A stretch of 64,000 bases of DNA, taken from NCBI GenBank assembly GCA_025331445.1, contig JAIWNE010000044.1, forward strand, positions 1-64,000. The letters run 5' to 3'. The notes below the pieces were generated by a model that worked only from the letters and a program-made list of their open reading frames with translations, made no database searches and had not been told where the DNA came from. A program made the translations under genes and the position numbers. How positions within the stretch are numbered: position 1 is the first letter of the stretch; each line of letters begins with the position of its first letter. Of this stretch, positions 56,979-64,000 are shown piece after piece. This DNA is from Blakeslea trispora (Eukaryota > Mucoromycota > Mucoromycetes > Mucorales > Choanephoraceae).

Positions 56979-58059
56979 ATGGATGATGGTATTTCAGACA
57001 CCTTGTCTCGATCTCTCTCTCTTCTTCTTCTCTTCTTACACTTTATGTTTTATAGAGCCTTATTTAAAAAGTCGTTTAGCTCTTGATGAAAGACACGTCA
57101 GAACTATTGAAAAAAAGACATTTGAGTATCTAAGTCATCTTTATGATGACACACTCGAATCAGCGTAAGCCTACAATCCGCCTTGATTTCTTCTTCTGAT
57201 CTTATTTGAACTAGACACTGTCGCCTAGAAGGCATACTAGTACTATTACTAGGCTATCAAATAAACCTCGAGAGAGTCCCCTCTATTCAAGCTGCCAATA
57301 CAAAAGATATTCAAGATTATCAACAGACAGTAGATGAAACAGGTAACAGTTGACTTGTTAACCCATGTTTACCTATACTTACATTCAGTTAGCCATTATT
57401 CAGGCACAGGCAGGAGCCGATATTGCTATATTCAAGGCTGAACTAGTGGAAGCACAACAAGCAAGAAATCAAAAATTAGAATATGACCGTGTAGCTCGAG
57501 ATATCATGAATTTTGAGACAAGAGATACTTATTATGAGTAAGAGAAACACAGAACACAGAAGAAATGAATGAGTCTGATGATTCTCTAAATAACAAAAAA
57601 AAAAGATCAATTCAAGCACTCGAACGCGATATTCAGTTACTGCAATTGGAGAAAGAGAACAAACAAAAGACATTTGAGAGCCGCAAAGCCAATCTATCTC
57701 AACTAGTAAACAACCTAAAGGATCTACAGGCTACAGTAGAACAACAACGTAGTGTGCTGGTAAGTGAAGAGACTAGGTTGGATCATTTCACCAATAACAT
57801 CTCCCCTCCCGTTTTAATGATATAATAGACTGAAGATCAGAAACGTTTAATGGATATGGAAAGAGGTTATATTTCTTCAGATGATGAGGGGGATATGGGT
57901 CTATCTGATGAAGAAGAGGAAGAAGAAAAACAAGAGCATCAAAGCCAGGCAGATGATCATGTGACTTCCCGATTTAAAGAAAGAAACAATGAAGATGATG
58001 AAGATGATCATCATCGCCATCATGAAGAAGAGGATGAAGAAGAAGGCATTGTTACTTGA
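56979..58059 (+). CDS. THO complex subunit 7-like coiled-coil protein
   Basis: Exons: 56979-56988, 57056-57164, 57215-57342, 57393-57537, 57606-57759, 57829-58059. The first exon encodes only three residues plus one base; joining it to the second gives MDDEPYLKSRLALDERHVRTI. Alpha-helical coiled coil dominates, with the family-like stretch AIFKAELVEAQQARNQKLEYD and a later LERDIQLLQLEKENK. The C-terminus is very acidic with SSDDEGDMGLSDEEEE and a His/Glu tail ending at 58059. THOC7 belongs to the nuclear THO/TREX complex that couples transcription to mRNA export. The acceptor at 57605 lies in an A-run and is the least certain border. Assignment rests on the N-terminal motif and layout; other coiled-coil proteins cannot be wholly excluded. 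Confidence 0.72.
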
Positions 58060-58063
58060 TTGT

Positions 58064-59143
58064 CTATTCTAAAGAAAAAAAGTAGTCTTTGACTGCTTCT
58101 TGACTGTAAATATAAAGTTTTTCTTGAACAGATACATCTTGACTTTCTTTGTTCTTGAACATGGTAAATGGCTTACAGTTCATCCAGTAAAGGCCACCCT
58201 TTTCTCTTACCAAACTGTCTTCAGAGTGTGCTAAATAGATACTGGTAGATGCACCTTGAGCAGGAGAATTGGATAGACAGTAAAAGATGGGATAGAACAG
58301 AATGTCCAGCACATGAAAGATACCCGAGTTTTTTGCAAATTGAGTGCGCACCATGCCTGGATGGACAGAATAGGTGGTCATTTGGGGATGTGTGCGCTGA
58401 AGGTAATTGGCATAGACCACATTGGCCAATTTAGACTGAGTATATGCTTTCCAGCCAGTATAACGACGATGCTTAAAATGAAGGTCATCGAAATCAAGGT
58501 GACCAAACAGCATGGCATGGCTGGAGAGTTGAATGATTCTTGCATCCGGATGAATACATGCATGTCTCAATAATAACTCGGTCAGTAAGAAATGGCCTAA
58601 ATAGTTTGTACCGAACTTTTTGTTTTCTTTTTTAATAAGATGACTCTACCATCCACTGTTCTTTTTTTTTTTTTTTTTTACCTGCATTTCAAATCCATCT
58701 TTTGTTTCACGTTTTTGAGATGTGATAAGACCTGCATTGTTGATCAAAACATCAATGACAATAGCCTGTTGAATCAATCGACTGACACACTTTTGAACAG
58801 AGGCTAAATCAGCTAAATCAATCCATTCAAGTTGAACTTGAGTATCAGAAGAGAAAGAACAGATCAGCTCTTTTGCTTGTCTTGCCTTATCAGATTCACG
58901 GCAGGCCAAAATGAGTCGTTTAGGGTTCTGTTTGATTAATCCAATGGCTGTTTCTTTACCAATACCATCGCTTGCACCTGATTTAATAAAGTCAGTTAAA
59001 GCAGAGAAAGAGTAAGTCCAATAGAAATCTTTACCTGTAATCAGCACTGTCTTGTCTGTGAAATCTAGATAAAGTAGGCATTACATGTTAAACAATGAAC
59101 GACATAAAGGAAAATGATTGATTCTCTCTCTTTTACCAGCCAT
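58064..59143 (-). CDS. Short-chain dehydrogenase/reductase (retinol dehydrogenase-like)
   Basis: Four exons on the minus strand: 59137-59143, 59035-59064, 58682-58977 and 58064-58615. The tiny first two exons are fixed by the join MADFTDKTVLITGASDGIG. The Rossmann nucleotide-binding motif is TGASDGIG, followed by LINNAG and the catalytic YTQSK (Y-x3-K) with an upstream serine in IQLSSHA. After the active site comes VHPGMVRTQFAKN. It resembles RDH11-14/WWOX-type SDRs that use NADP(H) on retinoid, steroid or lipid carbonyls; the substrate is unknown. A hydrophobic stretch (FHVLDILFYPIFYCL) may associate with membranes. Its stop is only 4 bp from that of the THOC7-like gene, so the two transcripts must overlap at their 3' ends. 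Confidence 0.88.
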
Positions 59144-61661
59144 TTCGAATTTATTTGTTCAATATCAAGAAAAAAAAAGAGAAAGGGGGAAATCAACCAA
59201 AACAAAAATTAAAACTCAATAAATCACATTTTTAATTTTCTCGATCGAGTTCAAAAGCTAAACTAGCGGAGAGAGCGTCTTTGCATGACTTTTATTGTTT
59301 ACAGTTGTGAATCCCATATGAAAGAATGGGCATGAATACTAAAGTTATGCTCACTCGGGTAGAGAAGCAGGAATCCATCGTGCTCAACAGTGTACAGAAT
59401 GGGAGGATTACCTAAACAAAACGCTTATTCATTGCTAGAAAGCTTGTTTACTCTAAGCAATCAATTGAAACCAAAAAAAATAGACAGTATGAAATACATT
59501 AGAGGCAGAGTATAAACATACAAAAGTCATTTCAAGTATGTATGACAGTCTATTTTCAGACCTGTTATCAATACAGACTCAAGCAAATGTTCTCTCAATG
59601 ATGAATTTAAGAGAGTGAGTGAAATAAATCTGATGTTGTCTTGTACTACTTTTTTGAATAATGCTGAGGAGAACATCAATACCTTCATTGCATTTTTAAT
59701 AAATCAGTTGGTTGTTCTTGATACTGTCTTTTTCTTCTTCTAAAGAAAAGAAAAAAAAAACGCTTGAAATCCAAAGTAAACTACACATTATATCTAAGCA
59801 ACTATATAAACTCATTTACAAACAAAACCTCTACAGCAAGTATGATCAGCATGAGAAAGAAAAGATGGGCTGTCTTGTAGAATAATTACATGTCTTTTCC
59901 CTTCCTTTCTTAGTTTTTCTGGCATTGGTGCATTACTTGCTTAGTAGCTTAATTGACAAGATAACCAAAAAAAAAAAAGAAAGCACACTATGCTAAGAAT
60001 GGCCAGGTGAGATATTAGTCTGAGCTTGGAATTGACGAAGAGTGCTTTAAATATAAATAAAAAAATAGATTGTTGATGCTTGAGACAATGAAAGAAAAAA
60101 GGGGGAGGAGTGGCTTTTTTTTTATTCATGTCTTTCTAACATCAGGAACGTATTGAAACCAACCCGTATCGTTTGATCTGACGCGTATGTCTCTTTTTGT
60201 TGTCAAAGACTAATTTTTAAAAAAAAAGGTTATCTTTGTTCTTGACCATCCTAAAAGAGGAAATGACGTGCTACTCTAATTAAATTAAAAAATGATTTTT
60301 ATGGCAAAACGAGTAACAAGCTGTCAATACCTTGGAAACAAAAGATTAAGAAAATAAATAAAACATGTTTCTTTTTTAGGGGGAATCCACTGCTGTTTCT
60401 CAACACTATTAGCAATAGAAAAAAAGAAGAAGGGGAGTTGGGGAAGCCTATGATCTTTCTTTATTTCTACCAGATTTGTTCTTTAAGTTTTACAGCTATT
60501 TAGTATTGGTATTTCAGTCGCCTTGATTGGTTTTCAAATAGACAAGTAACCTCTCGCTAATCTACATCTTGCCCTATTTATCCTATTGGTTCATTCGAAT
60601 ACTTTCCTACCCCCTCCTTTTCCTTCTTTTTTTAAAAAAAATATAGATTATATTCATTAAAATGCACCTTTTTTTTTTTGGGGGGGAAAGGAGGGAATCA
60701 GTCTTTACTTAATTTGTACTTATCCTTGTAAAAAAAAAAAATTTTTTTTTTCTAAAGCACCTATAGCTTGTATGGTACTTCTTTTTTCTTGAGAGATCGA
60801 AATAAACTTATCCGCTTGTTGAGCTTAAGGGTAAAGACTCGACAAAGAGTGGAATGTTAAGCGTATAAAATGAACTTGATTGAGATAAATCAAACATCCA
60901 ATTGTATCATTTCATTTGTCAGTCCCTGAACATGGTTGATAAGTCTGAAACAACTTTCAAAAGTTACTTATTGAAGGATAGATTGTTTTCTGAACCAATC
61001 AAAACGAAAGAGATAATCCAGCTCGTTAGATAAATGTAAAACTAAGAAACCTAATCGTTTTGTTTCTGCGCACTATGAAAAATACAGTGTTGTTGTTGTT
61101 GAGCTGTTCATAATAAAAAAGAAGAGGCTGAGTTGCTGTCTTGTTCTCATTTCATAGCTAAAAAAGGGGGAGAACTTTTCTAAACAAATAAAGCGTTTTT
61201 GTATCGTGTTTTATCAATAAAGAAAAGTTGAAGCGATCTTTTGTTTAATAAAAGAAAGGACTGGCTGTTTATTGAAATAAGAAAAAATAGTTATTCCATG
61301 GTTGCCTTGAGTGAAGATCGAAAAAAAAGGGAAAAAGAAAAAAAAAAAAAAAGAAGAAGAAAAAGAGCTCTAAAGTCTGTTTGAGATTCGATTTAAATAC
61401 TGTTTCACTTGAAATGTCATAAAAAAAAATTTTTTTTTTCTTGCAACATCTATGTAAGCGATAGATAAAGATGGTGATTGCTCATCTGTTTTTTTTTTGA
61501 TAGATTCTGTTGGTTCCCTTACTCGCTTATCTTTAATTTTGTACTACCTCAAGCGGAGGCATAATTTGGACAATTATGGTTTTATGACACATAGTGAATA
61601 AAATAGACCAAACAAGTATCTATTATCAGTCAGAGCCAGTCACACACTGATCAAATAAACC
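59144..61661. other. Intergenic region upstream of the CPS small-subunit gene
   Basis: 2.5 kb rich in homopolymer A, T and G runs. No gene, RNA or transposon end is recognised. Confidence 0.4.
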
Positions 61662-61669
61662 TATATAAT
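61662..61669 (+). promoter_or_regulatory. TATA box of the CPS small-subunit gene
   Basis: TATATAAT followed by a long CT-rich tract (61670-61730), the usual layout of strongly expressed fungal promoters. It predicts transcription starts near 61700 and a leader that includes the uORF at 61824. Confidence 0.6.
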
Positions 61670-61823
61670 CATTCTTCTCCACATCTTCATTCTTTCTTTC
61701 TCCTTCTATCTCTCTCTCTTCTTCTTTTAAGAATTGAATACTTTTTAAAGTTCAAGACCTTTCAATCAATCAACTAAAGAAGAAGGGTAATTAGTTTTAA
61801 ATCGTTTTTTATAACGTAAATTT

Positions 61824-61966
61824 ATGTATATTCACGCCTACGAAAAGTGCTCTGCCGATTATATTTGCGATCAAAGTAAATCATTGGAACTCCTCTAATT
61901 CTATCAATCATATCTTAACATCCTTTGCTTTCATTTCTAGTCTGGAAATCCTCTGATAACCTCTAA
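61824..61966 (+). CDS. Upstream ORF: arginine attenuator peptide homologue, split by an intron
   Basis: ATG at 61824 opens a frame that runs to a GTAAAT donor at 61876. A branch-like CTTAAC (61914-61919), a pyrimidine tract and TAG end the 65-nt intron at 61940. The joined ORF stops with TAA at 61964-61966 and encodes 25 residues. Residues 9-22 read CSADYICDQIWKSS, very close to yeast Cpa1 uORF (core DYISDHIWK) and Neurospora arg-2 AAP (core DYLSDHLW). Ser10, Asp12, Tyr13, Asp16 and Trp19 sit at the same positions as in the Neurospora peptide. AAP stalls the ribosome at its own stop codon when arginine is high, cutting translation of the main ORF 16 nt downstream. Without splicing the frame ends at 61898 after 24 codons and lacks the tryptophan. 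Confidence 0.85.
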
Positions 61967-61982
61967 ATTATTACTCAACAAA

Positions 61983-63173
61983 ATGTCTCCTATTACTGCT
62001 ACTCCTGCCTCTCTCAAGTTGAAGACTGGTCAAATCTTCCATGGTACCTCTTTTGGTGCTCCCGTCTCTACATTTGGTGAAGCTGTCTTCACTACCTCTC
62101 TTGTCGGTTATCCCGAATCCATGACCGATCCTTCCTACACTGGTCAAATCCTAGTCTTCACTCAACCCTTGATCGGTAACTATGGTGTTCCCGGCCAAGT
62201 AAAAGATGAATTTGGTCTTCTCAAGTACTTTGAGTCCGATGCCATTCAAGTCCAAGGTATCATTGTCAACGATTACGCTACTGAATACTCTCACTGGACT
62301 GCTGTTGAATCCTTGGGTGAATGGTGTGCTCGCTACAACGTCCCTGCCATCAGCGGTGTTGACACCCGTGCTTTGACCCAACTCTTGCGTGACCAAGGCT
62401 CCACTTTGGCTCAAGTTTGTATTGGTGAAGAATCATCCGTTGACAACATCAGCACATTGGAATTCCCCAACCCCAACAATGAACATCTAGTTGCCAAGGT
62501 CTCTACCAAGGTCCCTGTTACTTACAACCCCAAGGGTGATCTCAAGATTGCTGTTATTGATTGTGGTGTCAAACAAAACATCCTCCGTTGCCTTGCTAGT
62601 CGTGGTGCTAGTGTTACCGTCTTGCCTTATAACTTTAACTTCAATGCTGTTGCTGATCAGTTTGATGGTTTCTTTATCTCTAACGGTCCCGGTTCTCCTA
62701 CTGTTTGTGCCGAGACTATCAAGCACTTGAAGACAGCTATTGATCAATTAAACAAGCCTATTTTTGGTATCTGTATGGGTAACCTCTTGCTCGGTATGGC
62801 TGCTGGTCTTGAAGTTTACAAGTTGCCTTTTGGTAACCGTGGTCACAACCAACCTGCCTTAAACGTCGATACCGGTCTTTGTTACATCACCTCTCAAAAC
62901 CACGGTTATGCCTTGAACGATCAAAGTATGCCCAAACACTGGAAGCGTTTGTTTGTCAATGCCAACGATGGTTCTAACGAAGGCATCCAACATGAAAGTA
63001 AGCCCATTTTCTCAGTCCAATTCCATCCTGAAGCTAAGGGCGGACCTCAAGACACTTATTACTTGTTTGAAGAATTCTTGAAGCATGTCCGTGCTCAAAA
63101 GATCGAAACCGAAGGATTCCATGCTTCTATTAGCAATGTTAAGCAACAATCTACTGTTTCTGCTTTTGCCTAA
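61983..63173 (+). CDS. CPA1: Carbamoyl-phosphate synthetase, arginine-specific small (glutaminase) subunit
   Basis: Single-exon ORF of 396 codons. The N-terminal CPSase small-chain domain begins with LKLKTGQIFHG and FGEAVFTTSLVGYPESMTDPSYTGQ. The C-terminal class-I glutamine amidotransferase domain has VIDCGVKQNILR, FISNGPGSP, the nucleophile elbow GICMGN and the His/Glu pair in FSVQFHPEA. The subunit releases ammonia from glutamine for the large synthetase subunit. It ends after the amidotransferase domain, so it is not the fused pyrimidine enzyme. The leader uORF resembling AAP supports the arginine pathway. The elbow reads G-N-L where bacterial and animal enzymes have G-H-Q. No mitochondrial presequence is evident. 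Codons are strongly C-ended, suggesting high expression. Confidence 0.9.
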   Translation: MSPITATPASLKLKTGQIFHGTSFGAPVSTFGEAVFTTSLVGYPESMTDPSYTGQILVFTQPLIGNYGVPGQVKDEFGLLKYFESDAIQVQGIIVNDYATEYSHWTAVESLGEWCARYNVPAISGVDTRALTQLLRDQGSTLAQVCIGEESSVDNISTLEFPNPNNEHLVAKVSTKVPVTYNPKGDLKIAVIDCGVKQNILRCLASRGASVTVLPYNFNFNAVADQFDGFFISNGPGSPTVCAETIKHLKTAIDQLNKPIFGICMGNLLLGMAAGLEVYKLPFGNRGHNQPALNVDTGLCYITSQNHGYALNDQSMPKHWKRLFVNANDGSNEGIQHESKPIFSVQFHPEAKGGPQDTYYLFEEFLKHVRAQKIETEGFHASISNVKQQSTVSAFA

Positions 63174-64000
63174 TTCTCTTCTATTCATCTATTCTTTATT
63201 TATATATATCGTAGAACTCATTGCTCTTTATTCTTGATATTAGAAGCACGCACAAAAATCCCACTTCATTTTACATATCGTCTTTTTTTCTTTTTGCATC
63301 CCCCATTTATATAAATATGTGTGTATATCACAGCACAAATAAATTGTTTCATTTCTTTTTTTTTTATCAATTCTATGTCTACAAAATCAATGAAAAAGGG
63401 GAAAAAGTTGCCTACTATAAAACTCTTTAGTCTTGAGCGTGTCCTTTTTAAAAAATCAATCAACAGATCTTGTCCTGTAACTCTAGAATATCATACCCTC
63501 CCCCCCATCAAAACGACCCCTATTTCCTTTTCCTGAATTAATGATACGAAAATTCTTGCTTAGAGTCACCTTAGCAGGATATGTATTCAACTCGTTCTTG
63601 TCTTGTTCAGCAGCAAACAAAGGCAAACTATAAAGCTGTATGCTCCTTAAAATAGTGAGTTCATGGAACAACAAGCCATTGTATCAAGAGAGATTTTATG
63701 TTGTCATCCTGTGCTTCATCGATAAAACTTCAAACTTGGTGTAAAAAAATCAAATGCCAATTTTGAATCTTTTTGGTAAAATATGCAATGATTTTTTTTT
63801 CAAGAACGGAGATATAAGAACCAAGTTACCTTACATGGATAGTTCTATTCTTCCTCATGGCAATTCTTTTTGGGGGTTTCAACTCCATTTCTAACCTTTT
63901 AGACAGCTGCTTTATGAAAACAGTAAGTTGGGCTTGCGGCTGACAACGTATAGATGATTACAAAGCAATGGGACAATAAGAAGGAAACAGTAAAGAAAAA
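63174..64000. other. 3' flank of the CPS small-subunit gene
   Basis: T-rich 3' untranslated sequence followed by AT-rich DNA. Short frames on both strands have no supporting evidence. Confidence 0.4.

Noticed and set aside
61824..61898. Unspliced 24-codon uORF as the functional peptide
   Set aside because: It lacks the Trp and the sequence after residue 17 does not match AAP; the spliced form matches closely.
1..64000. CRISPR arrays, tRNA or rRNA genes
   Set aside because: No spaced short repeats and no convincing tRNA A/B boxes or rRNA segments were seen on either strand.

Overview
This window reads as nuclear DNA of a mucoromycotan fungus, probably a Mucorales species of the Mucor/Rhizopus type. 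It is AT-rich, its genes carry many short GT-AG introns of about 50-75 nt, and it holds mobile families typical of that group (Crypton, Helentron, KDZ, piggyBac, chromodomain gypsy). Species cannot be fixed from the sequence alone.

Left third (1-25.5 kb): a nested, rearranged transposon block. A Crypton tyrosine-recombinase gene is split into 395-996 (+) and 5526-7111 (-). A Helentron (copy A) is split into 12108-18130 (-) and 1884-2832 (+). The breaks are three almost identical 887-bp LTRs (997-1883, 7112-7998, 11221-12107). Target-site duplications do not match across each LTR insertion but match crosswise, and both host genes become continuous if 1884-7111 is flipped. The simplest history is recombination between inverted LTR elements. 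Copy A lies head to head with an intact copy B (18521-25479), forming an inverted repeat with arms of about 6 kb around a 390-bp spacer that holds two 166-bp tandem units. The LTR element at 7112-12107 has an intact gag, a remnant of integrase plus chromodomain, and no reverse transcriptase.

Middle (25.5-48 kb): a multi-exon lineage-type hypothetical gene, a decayed ORF, an MFS transporter, a UGGT gene ending in KDEL, an STK19-like gene divergent from UGGT, and a small hypothetical gene. A second, poorer transposon zone follows, with two TA-flanked MITEs, a broken piggyBac transposase and an orphan C-terminal fragment of an NDUFAF7/MidA-like gene.

Right third (48-64 kb): mostly host genes. 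These are aspartyl aminopeptidase, a membrane J-domain protein with a cysteine-rich tail, a secreted hypothetical protein, a THOC7-like gene converging on a short-chain dehydrogenase, and the small subunit of carbamoyl-phosphate synthetase.

The most notable single observation is in the leader of that last gene. An upstream ORF interrupted by a 65-nt intron encodes, once spliced, a 25-residue peptide very like the arginine attenuator peptide of ascomycete CPA1/arg-2. This supports assignment of the gene to arginine synthesis and predicts arginine-dependent ribosome stalling in a basal fungal lineage. All exon borders are read by eye from splice signals and reading-frame continuity; no alignments or searches were run.
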